Source: Streptomyces tsukubensis (GTDB taxonomy: Bacteria > Actinomycetota > Actinomycetes > Streptomycetales > Streptomycetaceae). From it: 64,000 nt of DNA. The notes beneath the pieces are model-generated. The model was not told the DNA's origin. It was given only the letters and a program-made list of their open reading frames with translations, and did not search any database. The stretch's first letter is position 1, and every line of letters begins with the position of its first letter. The stretch lies in the NCBI RefSeq assembly GCF_003932715.1, contig NZ_CP020700.1, positions 744,001 to 808,000 of the forward strand, read 5' to 3'. A program made the position numbers and the translations under genes. Positions 9,080 through 17,557 of the stretch are shown here, piece by piece.

Positions 9080-11065
9080 ATGCCGACACGCCGTCAGTCC
9101 CCCCGTCCGCACGACCGCCACGCCATAGCGGGCAGTTGCCCCGGGGACGAGGGTGTGGAGGCGATCCTCGTCGAGCAGTACCCCCGGCTCGTCCGGCTGG
9201 CGTATCTGACCCTGCCGCCTTCGCTGGGGCGTCATCGGCGGGTGGTCGCGGCGCATGCGACGGTGCAGGGGGTGCTGCCGGTGCGGCCGGTCCGGTCCGA
9301 GGCACCGCCGCCGGGCGGCGGCGGTACGGAGTCCGCCGGATACCGCTGGGTGCGGTACCGGGTGCTGCGGGGTGCCCTGCGCGGGCGCCGGAGGGTGCGG
9401 GCGCTGCTGCCCCGGGTCATGGGGCTGCGGCTGTTCCCGAGCGCCGGGGGTGCGGAGGAGCTGGCGCTGGACCAGGCACTGTCGTCGGTGGCGGGGCCCG
9501 CGCGGGCGGCGCTGGCCCTGGGGGTGCTGGAGGGGCTGTCCGATGAGGCGGCGGGCGCGCTGCTCGCGGAGTGCGGGGTCGGGGATCCGGCGGCGGCGCT
9601 GCGGACCGCGGCGCGGTTGCGGGAGTCCGGCGGCGGCCGGGTGGAATCGCTGCTGCGGGCCGCCGAGTTCGATCCGTGCGTGGTCCAGACCCGGCCGACC
9701 GATCTGCTGCGGCGCCGCAACCGGATCCGGGCGGGCGCGGTCGCCGGGCTGTGCGCACTGCTGGTGGCCGGGGTGGCGGCGGGTACTCCGGCCGGTGGGC
9801 GGGATGCGGTCCGTACGGACGCGAAGGCCCGCCCGGTGTCGGTGCATGCCTGGGCCCGGGCCGTGGATCCCGCCCGGCTGGTCCGGTCCGACGGCGAGTC
9901 CTGGGCGGACACCTCCCGGGTCGATTTCTCGGTCTGGCCCGCCCGGGGCGGCCGGAAGGACGACCGGGAGCTGCTGCGGCGGGCGCTGGACGCCTGGTCG
10001 TCGCCGGGTGCCGGGGTGCGGGTTTCGGTGACGGCGGACACCGTGCGTACCCCGCCCGCCCTGCCGCCGCGTCTGCTGTACGCCGGTGACACGGACGGTG
10101 CTGCGGTGGTGCTGCTGCACGAGGGCGGCCGGGTGGTGCGGTACGCCGAGCCGCTCACGGGCCGGGGTGCGGCGGCCCTCGACTTCGCCCGGGCCGACGA
10201 CGCCGATGTGACGACCGCGGCTTCGGTGGTCGTGAGCCGGACGGCCGGCGGTACGCGGCTGCTGCTGGCGCCCTGGGTGGCGCGGGCGGCGGTACGGGAT
10301 CTGCTGGTGCCGCGGCAGGGGGCCCGGGCGCTGGCGGTCGCTGCGGACGGGGTGACGGCGGCCGTTCCCGGCCCGGTGCCGGCGGGGGGTTCGTGTACGG
10401 CGTGGCCCGCGCTGGAGCTGCGGTCTTCGGACCGGATCGTGGAGGACCACGCCTTTCTGGTGACGGATCTGGGCGATCTCGTACCCGCCCATCTGACGTA
10501 CACCCCGCCGCCGGGGGCGGGGGCTCCGGCCCGGCAGCCGCGGGAGTCGACGAGCGGTCCGGCACTGGCCGCCTGGGCGCGGGGGGCGTGTCTGCTCGCG
10601 GGGCTGCGCGGAGCGGGCGTACGGGCCGTGAACCAGTGGACGTTCGCCGAGCAGCCGCTGCCGGACGGCGGGGGCCGGGCGGCGTGGCTGTGCACCCGGG
10701 CGGACACCTGGAGCGGTCCCGGCCGGGTGCTGGTGCGTTTCCAGCCGCCCGGGCGGCCGCAGGCGGATCCGGGGACGGTGGTCGCGCGGGCCCGGTCCAC
10801 GGCGGCGTGCAGCCGGTTCGGTCAGCATGTCCTGGCGGGTGTCCGCTGGCGGTCACCGGCCGGGAAGGAGTATCTGCTGGCGGCCGGGAGCCGGGCGGTC
10901 ACCGGGATCTGGGCGTCGGGGGCGGCCGTCGCGACCGCCCGCGGCACCACGCTGGCCGCGGCCCTCCCGGAGGATGCCCGGGGAGCCGTACGGCTCACGG
11001 CGCGGCTGGTGACGGGCGGCACCCTGGCGCCCCTCGGCGGGCCCGTCGGCGGTGCGGACGGCTGA
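9080..11065 (+). CDS. Membrane-tethered sigma-factor-like protein with a large extracytoplasmic domain
   Basis: From ATG 9080 the product is 661 residues; a GTG at 9032 would add 16. GGAAGGG at 9063-9069 favours 9080. Residues about 25-75 (EAILVEQYPRLVRLAYLTLP) resemble ECF sigma region 2. About 130-190 (LDQALSSVAGPARAALALGV, GLSDEAAGALL) resemble region 4. A single membrane segment (VAGLCALLVAGVAAG) lies near 215-235, followed by some 420 residues outside with no recognised domain. The topology therefore puts a sigma-like part in the cytosol and an unknown sensor or cargo domain outside. Key promoter-binding residues look weak, so it may be a derived regulator rather than a working sigma factor. 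Confidence 0.75.
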   Translation: MPTRRQSPRPHDRHAIAGSCPGDEGVEAILVEQYPRLVRLAYLTLPPSLGRHRRVVAAHATVQGVLPVRPVRSEAPPPGGGGTESAGYRWVRYRVLRGALRGRRRVRALLPRVMGLRLFPSAGGAEELALDQALSSVAGPARAALALGVLEGLSDEAAGALLAECGVGDPAAALRTAARLRESGGGRVESLLRAAEFDPCVVQTRPTDLLRRRNRIRAGAVAGLCALLVAGVAAGTPAGGRDAVRTDAKARPVSVHAWARAVDPARLVRSDGESWADTSRVDFSVWPARGGRKDDRELLRRALDAWSSPGAGVRVSVTADTVRTPPALPPRLLYAGDTDGAAVVLLHEGGRVVRYAEPLTGRGAAALDFARADDADVTTAASVVVSRTAGGTRLLLAPWVARAAVRDLLVPRQGARALAVAADGVTAAVPGPVPAGGSCTAWPALELRSSDRIVEDHAFLVTDLGDLVPAHLTYTPPPGAGAPARQPRESTSGPALAAWARGACLLAGLRGAGVRAVNQWTFAEQPLPDGGGRAAWLCTRADTWSGPGRVLVRFQPPGRPQADPGTVVARARSTAACSRFGQHVLAGVRWRSPAGKEYLLAAGSRAVTGIWASGAAVATARGTTLAAALPEDARGAVRLTARLVTGGTLAPLGGPVGGADG

Positions 11066-11075
11066 AACCGTCGTG

Positions 11076-11115
11076 GCCCGCCCCCTGTCGACGGCCGCCG
11101 TGAGGTGGGGCGGGC
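11076..11115. terminator. Hairpin between convergent genes
   Basis: GCCCGCCCC at 11076-11084 pairs perfectly with GGGGCGGGC at 11107-11115, with a 22-nt loop. It lies between the stops of two convergent genes and can serve both. Confidence 0.5.
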
Positions 11116-11118
11116 GGG

Positions 11119-12300
11119 TCAGCGGGGCCAGTGGCCGGTGGTGAGGAAGCGGTCGATGGCCGCGCTGTAGGGCTCGATGTCGATTCCTTGTGCGGCCAGC
11201 CAGTCGTCGGAGTAGTACTTGTCCAGGTAGCGGTCGCCCGGATCGCAGAGCAGGGTGACGACGCTGCCGCGCCGGCCGGTGGCGACCATCTCGCCGACGA
11301 TCTTTAGCGCGCTCCACAGTCCGGTGCCGGTGGAGCCGCCCGCCTTCCGGCCGATGGCCGTGTCCAGGGCGCGGACGGCCGCCACGCTGGCCGCGTCCGG
11401 CACCTTCATCATCCGGTCGACGGCGCGGGGCAGGAAGCTGGGCTCCATCCGGGGCCTGCCGATGCCCTCGATACGGGAGCCGTGGGCGCTGGAGGCCTCC
11501 GGATCGTTCCGGGTCCAGCCGTCGAAGAAACAGGAGTTCTCCGGGTCGGGGACGCAGATCCGGGTGTCGTACTGCATGTAGTGGACGTAGCGGGCGATGG
11601 TCGCGGAGGTGCCGCCGGTCCCCGCGGTCGCCACGATCCACGCAGGTTCGGGATAGCGCTCCAGACGGAGCTGCTGGTAGATCGACTCGGCGATGTTGTT
11701 GTTGCCTCGCCAGTCGGTGGCCCGTTCGGCGTAGGTGAACTGGTCCATGTAGTGGCCGCCGGTCCGCTCGGCGAGGGCCGCGGACTCCTCGTACATCCGG
11801 CGCGGGTCGTCGACGAAGTGGCACTGTCCGCCGTGGAACTCGATCAGCCGGATCTTCTCGGCGCTGGTGGTGCGGGGCATGACGGCGACGAACGGCACGC
11901 CGATCAGCTTGGCGAAGTAGGCCTCGGAGACGGCGGTGGAGCCGCTGGAGGCCTCGATGACCGGTTTGCCGGGCCGGATCCACCCGTTGCACAGCCCGTA
12001 GAGGAAGAGGGAGCGGGCCAGCCGGTGCTTGAGGCTGCCGGTGGGGTGGGTCGACTCGTCCTTCAGATAGAGGTCGATATTCCACTCCTCGGGGAGCGGG
12101 AAGCGCAGGAGGTGCGTATCGGCGGACCGGTTGGCATCGGCCTGGACCTTGCGGACGGCCTCCTTCAGCCAGCTCCGGTACGCGGTGTCGCTGCGGTCCA
12201 CGTCGTGCGTCTCCGCCGGGGCTCCCGCCGGGGCCGCCGGATCCCGTGGCACCCCGTCAGTCCGCAGCCCGTCGCGGTCCGTCCCGCCGTCCGTGTTCAT
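11119..12300 (-). CDS. PLP-dependent cysteine synthase-family enzyme (Cds1-like cysteine desulfhydrase)
   Basis: This 393-residue protein is a fold-type II PLP enzyme. The Schiff-base lysine is in [15 protein letters not shown], the phosphate-binding loop is ASSGSTAVS, and [15 protein letters not shown] is the glycine-rich loop. It differs from CysK and CysM and resembles the actinobacterial branch that includes Mycobacterium Cds1, a cysteine desulfhydrase giving H2S, pyruvate and ammonia. A cysteine synthase or cystathionine beta-synthase activity cannot be excluded. The first 35 residues are a hydrophilic tail, so the true start could be later. No sulfur genes are adjacent. Confidence 0.88.
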   Translation of the reverse strand: MNTDGGTDRDGLRTDGVPRDPAAPAGAPAETHDVDRSDTAYRSWLKEAVRKVQADANRSADTHLLRFPLPEEWNIDLYLKDESTHPTGSLKHRLARSLFLYGLCNGWIRPGKPVIEASSGSTAVSEAYFAKLIGVPFVAVMPRTTSAEKIRLIEFHGGQCHFVDDPRRMYEESAALAERTGGHYMDQFTYAERATDWRGNNNIAESIYQQLRLERYPEPAWIVATAGTGGTSATIARYVHYMQYDTRICVPDPENSCFFDGWTRNDPEASSAHGSRIEGIGRPRMEPSFLPRAVDRMMKVPDAASVAAVRALDTAIGRKAGGSTGTGLWSALKIVGEMVATGRRGSVVTLLCDPGDRYLDKYYSDDWLAAQGIDIEPYSAAIDRFLTTGHWPR

Positions 12301-12569
12301 TCCGCCGTCCGCCCGTTCGTGTGTCGGTGCTCACTCGGAGGGACGCGCCCGCCCCGCCGGTGACCCCGGCCGCTTGCGCCCCTCCCGTCACAGTAAGCCC
12401 GTCACCTGCGTAAACCTTCGCTTGGGGCATCCATAGGTGTCCCTTGTGGGCCGAACGCCCCCTCGGGCGCCCTCGCCGGACGCCTCTTCCGCCTGCTCTA
12501 CTGGTGCGAGCTACCCGAGGTGTTGCAGACTGCCTGCAGACGAAGCGAACGATGGGGAGGAGGGGCCCA

Positions 12570-12893
12570 ATGGCCATGGCGGAGCCCGAGTTCCGGGCCA
12601 CTGGTGTACGGATCGAGCGGTGGCCCCGCTCGCTCACCAAGGCCGGCCAGGTCCTCATCAAGGACGGCAGACTGCAACTGCTGACGAGCTACGGCCGGGT
12701 GATCGACAGTGCCCCGGTGCGGGCGGTGCGGGCGGGCAAGGCCTGGTTCTCCGACGAGTCGAGCACCGCGCTGACGGTCAACGGCAAGCGGTACCGGCTG
12801 ACGATGGGTCAGCGGGACGAGCAGGCCGATGTCGGAAAGCTCACGGGGCGTTTTCTGAAGGCGGTCCGCAGGGCCGGGGGCGCCGGGGACTGA
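12570..12893 (+). CDS. Small conserved actinobacterial protein of unknown function
   Basis: The ATG at 12570 follows GGGGAGGAGGGG at a good distance and gives 107 residues. The sequence (FRATGVRIERWPRSLTKAGQ, LQLLTSYGRVIDSAPVRAVR, STALTVNGKRYRLTMGQ) alternates short strands and ends in a basic helix FLKAVRRAGGAGD, suggesting a compact, PH-like beta barrel. No signal peptide or membrane helix is present. I do not recognise a function. An ATG at 12552 in the same frame is less well placed. It is monocistronic, between the cysteine synthase-like gene and the RsbW-like gene. Confidence 0.75.
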   Translation: MAMAEPEFRATGVRIERWPRSLTKAGQVLIKDGRLQLLTSYGRVIDSAPVRAVRAGKAWFSDESSTALTVNGKRYRLTMGQRDEQADVGKLTGRFLKAVRRAGGAGD

Positions 12894-13108
12894 TCCCGGC
12901 GGGATGCGTCGGGAGCACGGGCTCCGGGACCGGACGGCACGGTGCCGAGTTGCGGGCGCCGGGCGGGTCGGCCACGCTGGATTCACCTCACTCAGGGTGA
13001 ACCGGCGGTGACGCTGTGAACCAGCGGCCGCCATCGGGCCGACAGCCGCCGGTCCGTCGGATCCGATCCTCCGTCTTCTTCCGGACCTTACTTCGGGGAG
13101 TCGCAGCC

Positions 13109-13546
13109 GTGATCACCGAGCCCAGCAACAGGCATTGCACGGTGGAGCTCCAAGCCGTGCCGTCGCGGATCGGCCAGGTCCGCAGAATCATCTCGGCGCA
13201 ACTGCGCCACTGGCAGTTGGATCCGCTCATCGACCAGGCGGCGCTCGGGGTGACCGAGCTGCTGACCAACGTCCTCCGGCACGCCGAGCCCGACAAGCAC
13301 TGCACCGTGGACGTCGAGCTCTTCCCCGGACGGCTCACGGTCTCGGTCCGCGACCACGACCCCCGGCTGCCGACGGCGTCGGAGGCCGATCCGTTCGCCA
13401 CTTCGGGCCGGGGACTCGGCTTGATAGCGGCCGTCAGCGACACCTGGGGCGTACGGCCGCGGGGCGCGGGCGGCAAGGACGTCTGGTTCACGCTGACGGC
13501 GCCGGGCACGGGCGTACGCGAGCCGGAGCGGGCCGGCTCCCCCTGA
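13109..13546 (+). CDS. ATP-binding protein, RsbW-like anti-sigma/serine kinase (HATPase_c)
   Basis: From GTG 13109, preceded by CGGGGAG, the product is 145 residues. It has the GHKL ATPase boxes: N box LGVTELLTNVLRHA, G1 region VSVRDHDPRLP and G2 GRGLGLIAAVSDTWG. This is the pattern of RsbW/SpoIIAB-like proteins, of which Streptomyces has dozens. They bind sigma factors or phosphorylate anti-anti-sigma factors. No partner STAS or sigma gene is adjacent, so its target is unknown. An upstream in-frame ATG at 13016 would add 31 basic residues without an apparent ribosome-binding site, so I prefer the later start. Confidence 0.88.
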   Translation: MITEPSNRHCTVELQAVPSRIGQVRRIISAQLRHWQLDPLIDQAALGVTELLTNVLRHAEPDKHCTVDVELFPGRLTVSVRDHDPRLPTASEADPFATSGRGLGLIAAVSDTWGVRPRGAGGKDVWFTLTAPGTGVREPERAGSP

Positions 13547-13612
13547 CGTACGGCACGCTCCGGAGCCCGGCCCACCGCGCGGCGGCGCACCTCGCCCGCC
13601 GGGCGGCTGCCG

Positions 13613-14491
13613 TCAGCGGCCGGGTTCCGGTCCGTCGAAGCCGGGCAGTACGGTCCGCTCCAGTCTCCGGCGGACCCGCTCCTCGTGGACGAGCCGTCCG
13701 ACGAGCGCGCCGCCGTAGACCACCACGCCCACGCCGACCAGCCACGACTGGAGCACCAGAACGGTGCCGAAGGGGCCGTAGGTGACGGCGTTCGAGGCGA
13801 TCAGCGGGGAGAACACCAGCTGGGAGAAGATCCGCAGCCCCAGTATGAACACGGCGGTGGCGACCGCCCCGGGCAGCAGCGCGCCCCAGCGGACCCGGCC
13901 GCCCAGCAGCAGCCGCTGGGCGACCCAGAAGAAGACGAACGTGCCGAGGACATCGGCGACGGCGGTGCCGACGGTCCCGGGGACGCTGCGGCCGAAGGCC
14001 GGGGTGTTGACGAACAGCAGCAGCGCGAAGACCAGCAGGGCGAGAAAGACGACATGGCGCCACATCGTGTGCCAGCGGGCCGTGGGCAGGTCCCAGACCT
14101 TCTCGTACCCCGTCTGCACCGCGGAGCCGAAGGTGAGCCCGAAGACGGCGAGGGCCGCGAGACCGAAGGCCGTCGTGCGCTGGAGGGCGGTGCCCGGTGG
14201 CGCGAACAACTCCTCGACCTGCTGCTGGGAGGCGGCGGATACGCCGAGCGCCTGGCCCAGCCAGCGGGCGAAGCCCTGGCCGCTGGCCGGGTCCGCAGCG
14301 GCCACGACCACCAGCAGGGGGACGAGGGTGAGGAACCCGAGAGCGGCGAAGCCCATGGCCCGGTGGAGCAGCTCCATCTCGCGGGCCCGGTTCCAGCCGA
14401 GCCCGGCGGACGAGGCCGCGACGGCGTCGTGCAGTCGCCGGAAGCGGTCCGTGACACCGGGCGGCCGCGCGCCGGAAGACTGGAGGGTCAT
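13613..14491 (-). CDS. YihY/BrkB family inner-membrane protein
   Basis: The 292-residue protein has about six membrane segments (MGFAALGFLTLVPLLVVVAA, FGLAALAVFGLTFG, VVFLALLVFALLLFV, VLGTFVFFWVAQRLLL, LLPGAVATAVFILGLRIF, LQSWLVGVGVVVYGGALVG) and the family's conserved end YGPFGTVLVL followed by GGALVGRLVHEE. The YihY/BrkB family is widespread; its old link to ribonuclease BN is wrong, and a transport or lipid-related role is unproven. It sits alone between the ATPase and the ROK regulator. I infer localisation in the cytoplasmic membrane only. Confidence 0.88.
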   Translation of the reverse strand: MTLQSSGARPPGVTDRFRRLHDAVAASSAGLGWNRAREMELLHRAMGFAALGFLTLVPLLVVVAAADPASGQGFARWLGQALGVSAASQQQVEELFAPPGTALQRTTAFGLAALAVFGLTFGSAVQTGYEKVWDLPTARWHTMWRHVVFLALLVFALLLFVNTPAFGRSVPGTVGTAVADVLGTFVFFWVAQRLLLGGRVRWGALLPGAVATAVFILGLRIFSQLVFSPLIASNAVTYGPFGTVLVLQSWLVGVGVVVYGGALVGRLVHEERVRRRLERTVLPGFDGPEPGR

Positions 14492-14625
14492 GATCGTCGC
14501 CTACCCGTTCACCGGCGCGGGGCCGCTTCCCGTGCCCCCGGACGGGTGGCGCGCGAGGGAGTCACCCGCCGACCGGGCCGACCGGGCCCGGATCGGTGGG
14601 CCCGGTCCACAGGAAACGGCCTGGG

Positions 14626-15840
14626 TCAGGCCAGGGCGTGCAGCGGGTCGTCGAGCACCGGCTGCCAGGCCAGTTCCGCCGCGCCGACCAGGGTGTTGTG
14701 GTCCAGGGTGCAGGGGAGGATCGGTACGCCGCCGCTGCGGCCCCACAGACTGCGGTCCGCGACCACGGACCGCAGTCGGCCCGGGTCGGCGGCGAGCAGG
14801 GCGCGGTGCAGTCCGCCGAGGACGATGCGGTCGGGGTTGAGGATGTTCACCAGGCCCGCCAGGCCGAGCCCCAGACGGTCGATCAGCTCCTCGCAGGCGG
14901 CCCGGACCGCGGGGTCGCCGTACTCCGTACCGAGCAGTTGTTCGGACTGGGCGAGGAGGGAGACTTCGGGGCCGGGCGGGCGTCCGGCGGCGGTGAGGAA
15001 GGCGAGCGGGTCGGTTTCGACGTCGAGGCAGCCGCGGCTGCCGCAGTGACAGGGGCGGCCTTCGGGGTTGACGGTGAGATGGCCGACTTCGAGGGCCAGT
15101 CCGGAGCTGCCGGTGTGCAGCCGGCCGTCCAGGACGAGGGCGCCGCCGACGCCCCGGTGTCCGGTGGCGACGCACAGCAGATGGCGGGCGCCGCGGCCGC
15201 CGCCGTGCCGGTACTCGGCGAGCGCAGCGAGGTTGACATCGTTCCCGGTGAAGGCGGGTCCTTCGATTCCGGCGGCCCCGACGTGCTCGGCGAAGATCTG
15301 GCGGACCGGTGAGCCCGCGGGCCAGGCGATGTGCAGCGGGTTGAGCGCGGTGCCGTCGGGCTCCGCGACGGCCGACGGTACGGCGAGTCCGGCGCCGGCA
15401 CAGCGCCGTCCGCTCGCCCGCAGCAGCTCCGCTCCGGCGTCGACGACGGCACCGATGACCTGACCGGGGTCGGCGGCGGGGGTCAGACAGCCCGGGGCAG
15501 TAGCGACGATCCGGCCGCCGAGTCCGACCAGTGCGGCGCGGAAGCCGTCGGCGTGGACCTGGGCGGCGAGGACCACGGGGCCCGCGTCGTCGACGGACAG
15601 CCGGTGGGAGGGCCGACCCTGGGAGCCGGTCGCGGCGGCGGGGCGGGAGTCGACCCGGATGAGGCCGAGCGCCTCCAGTTCGGCGGCGACGGCACCCGCG
15701 GTGGCGCGGGTGACGCCCAGTTCGGCGGTGAGAACGGCACGGGTGGGGGCCCGTCCCGTATGCACGAGTTCCAGTGCGGGGCCGAGTGCGCTGCGGCCCC
15801 TCTCCAGTCGCGATCTGGTGTTCGCCGCCTTGCCGTTCAT
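14626..15840 (-). CDS. ROK family transcriptional regulator
   Basis: This 404-residue protein has an N-terminal winged HTH (about 20-75, RAPTRAVLTAELGVTRATAG) and a C-terminal ROK sugar-kinase-like domain. The ROK zinc motif is intact as CHCGSRGCLDVETD, and the glycine-rich signature CVATGHRGVGGALVLDGRL is visible. The first ATP-binding loop is degraded (VVLAAQVHADGFRAALVG), so it is expected to bind a sugar but not phosphorylate it. It likely controls a carbohydrate-uptake operon, but none is adjacent, so the target is unknown. It faces away from the mycothiol-dependent enzyme gene, with 185 bp between the starts. Confidence 0.9.
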   Translation of the reverse strand: MNGKAANTRSRLERGRSALGPALELVHTGRAPTRAVLTAELGVTRATAGAVAAELEALGLIRVDSRPAAATGSQGRPSHRLSVDDAGPVVLAAQVHADGFRAALVGLGGRIVATAPGCLTPAADPGQVIGAVVDAGAELLRASGRRCAGAGLAVPSAVAEPDGTALNPLHIAWPAGSPVRQIFAEHVGAAGIEGPAFTGNDVNLAALAEYRHGGGRGARHLLCVATGHRGVGGALVLDGRLHTGSSGLALEVGHLTVNPEGRPCHCGSRGCLDVETDPLAFLTAAGRPPGPEVSLLAQSEQLLGTEYGDPAVRAACEELIDRLGLGLAGLVNILNPDRIVLGGLHRALLAADPGRLRSVVADRSLWGRSGGVPILPCTLDHNTLVGAAELAWQPVLDDPLHALA

Positions 15841-16025
15841 GGAGCCGAGTCTGCCACGCTCCGGAGGGTCCTCCGGCGCCCGTACGGGCCGGGGCGGAGG
15901 CAGCCCGGCGGCGGCTGTCCGGTCGCCGCGGGTACGGGAGGGGCGGGCCGCACGGGCCGGGACCGTTGCCCGAACAGATATCGGAACCCCGGCACCGGGT
16001 GCGGGCCGGGTGGCAGAATCGGCGT

Positions 16026-16778
16026 ATGGAGACCCTGGAGTTCATCGACGTTCTCGAACGGGAGGGCGGTCTGCTGGCGGACGCCGCCGCGGCGGCCGGT
16101 CCGGATGCGGCAGTCCCGACCTGCCCCGGCTGGCGGGTCCGGGATCTCGTCCGGCATATCGGCACCGTGCATCGGTGGGCGGCGTCCCATGTGGCCGACG
16201 GGCACGCCGAGCCGCGGTCTCCCGATCCGCTGCCCGAACTCGACGGCGATGCGCTGGTCGCCTGGTATCGGGAAGGGCACCGGCGTCTGGTGGAGGTCCT
16301 CCGTGCCGCCCCGGCCGATCTGCAGTGCTGGACCTTCATGCCCGCCCCGTCCGCGCTGGCGTTCTGGGCCCGGCGGCAGGCGCACGAGACCGCGGTCCAC
16401 CGGGCGGACGCCGAGTCGGCGCTCGGCGGGGCGCGGCGCACGCCCGGGGTGCTCGCGCCCCTGACACCGGAGTTCGCAGCCGACGGCATCGACGAGCTGC
16501 TGGGAGGCTTCCACGCCGGGGACCGCAGCCGGGTCCGCTCCGATCCGCCCCGGGTCCTGCGGGTGCGGACCGTCGACACGGGACAGGTGTGGACGGTACG
16601 GATCTCGGCGGATCCGCCCGTCACCGACGATTCGGCCACCGGCCCCGCGGACTGCGAGCTGAGCGGCCCGGCGGGGACTCTGTATCTGACGCTCTGGAAC
16701 CGGTTGCCGCTGAGCGGTGTATCACTGAGCGGAGATGCCTCTTCGGCGGCGCTCTGGCGGGAACTGTCCTCCGTCTGA
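16026..16778 (+). CDS. Maleylpyruvate isomerase family mycothiol-dependent enzyme
   Basis: The 250-residue product has the DinB-like N-terminal domain of the MDMPI family: CPGWRVRDLVRHIGTVHRWA near residue 38 carries one metal-ligand His, and RRQAHETAVHRADAE near 118-132 carries the second ligand group (HExxxHRxD). A C-terminal beta-rich domain follows (about 165-250). Members use mycothiol, the actinobacterial thiol, as cofactor or substrate; the physiological substrate here is not known. It is divergent from the ROK regulator. Confidence 0.88.
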   Translation: METLEFIDVLEREGGLLADAAAAAGPDAAVPTCPGWRVRDLVRHIGTVHRWAASHVADGHAEPRSPDPLPELDGDALVAWYREGHRRLVEVLRAAPADLQCWTFMPAPSALAFWARRQAHETAVHRADAESALGGARRTPGVLAPLTPEFAADGIDELLGGFHAGDRSRVRSDPPRVLRVRTVDTGQVWTVRISADPPVTDDSATGPADCELSGPAGTLYLTLWNRLPLSGVSLSGDASSAALWRELSSV

Positions 16779-16815
16779 GCGCGGCCGAGGGCGCCCGGCT
16801 TCCGGACGAAGAGGA

Positions 16816-17484
16816 TCAGCCCAGCCAGCCGGGGCGGACCAGACCCGACTCGTAGGCGAGGACGACGAGCTGGGCCCGGTCGCGGGCGCCGAGTTTGACC
16901 ATCGTGCGGCTCACATGGGTCTTGGCGGTGAGCGGGCTGACGACGAGCCGCCGGGCTATCTCCTCGTTCGAGAGGCCGATGCCGACGAGTGCCATCACTT
17001 CCCGCTCGCGTTCGGTGAGGCCCGTGAGGAGGCCGTCGTCGGCGGGGGCCTTGGAGCGGGCGGCGAACTCGGCGATCAGCCTGCGCGTCACTCCCGGGGA
17101 GAGCAGGGCGTCCCCGGCGACCACGGCGCGGACGGCGCGCAGCAGTTCGTCCGGCTCGGTGTCCTTCACCAGGAAGCCGGAGGCGCCGGAGCGGATCGCC
17201 TCGAAGACGTACTCGTCCAGTTCGAAGGTGGTCAGCATGACCACCTTGACCTCGGCCAGTCCGGCGTCCCCGGTGATCCTGCGGGTTGCGGCGAGGCCGT
17301 CGAGCACGGGCATCCGGATGTCCATCAGGACGACGTCGGGACGTACTTCGCCCACCAGCCGGACGGCCTCCGCGCCGTCTGCCGCCTCGCCCGCGACCTC
17401 GATGTCCTCCTGGGCGTCGAGCAGCGCCCGGAAACCGGCCCGGACCAGCAGCTGGTCATCGGCGAGCAGAACCCGGACCGTCAT
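16816..17484 (-). CDS. NarL/FixJ-type response regulator
   Basis: From ATG 17484 the product is 222 residues. The receiver domain (1-120) has the acidic pocket ADD at 8-10, phospho-acceptor Asp55 in LMDIRMP, T85/T86 and Lys107 in FLVKDTE. The C-terminus has a LuxR-type HTH (about 155-215) with LTEREREVMALVGIGLSNEE. It pairs with the histidine kinase gene 73 bp upstream on the same strand. The regulated genes are not visible. Confidence 0.93.
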   Translation of the reverse strand: MTVRVLLADDQLLVRAGFRALLDAQEDIEVAGEAADGAEAVRLVGEVRPDVVLMDIRMPVLDGLAATRRITGDAGLAEVKVVMLTTFELDEYVFEAIRSGASGFLVKDTEPDELLRAVRAVVAGDALLSPGVTRRLIAEFAARSKAPADDGLLTGLTEREREVMALVGIGLSNEEIARRLVVSPLTAKTHVSRTMVKLGARDRAQLVVLAYESGLVRPGWLG

Positions 17485-17557
17485 GTGTCTCCTCCGTACG
17501 CTGCGGCCGCGACCCCGGTGAACGCGCCCGGGGGTGTCCGGGGCGCGGTCGAAGGGG

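Noticed and set aside
9080..9650. Calling 9080-11065 a functional ECF sigma factor
   Set aside because: Only weak region 2 and 4 likeness is visible, and the membrane anchor and long outside domain do not fit an ordinary sigma factor, so it is described as sigma-like only.
7850..10828. 992-codon minus-strand frame covering several genes
   Set aside because: Its translation is Arg/Pro/Gly-rich without domains and lies antisense to the sigma-like and SRPBCC genes, which are supported by protein motifs.
13016..13108. Longer N-terminus for the RsbW-like protein from ATG 13016
   Set aside because: No ribosome-binding site precedes it, the added residues are basic and non-conserved in look, and GTG 13109 follows CGGGGAG at a good distance.
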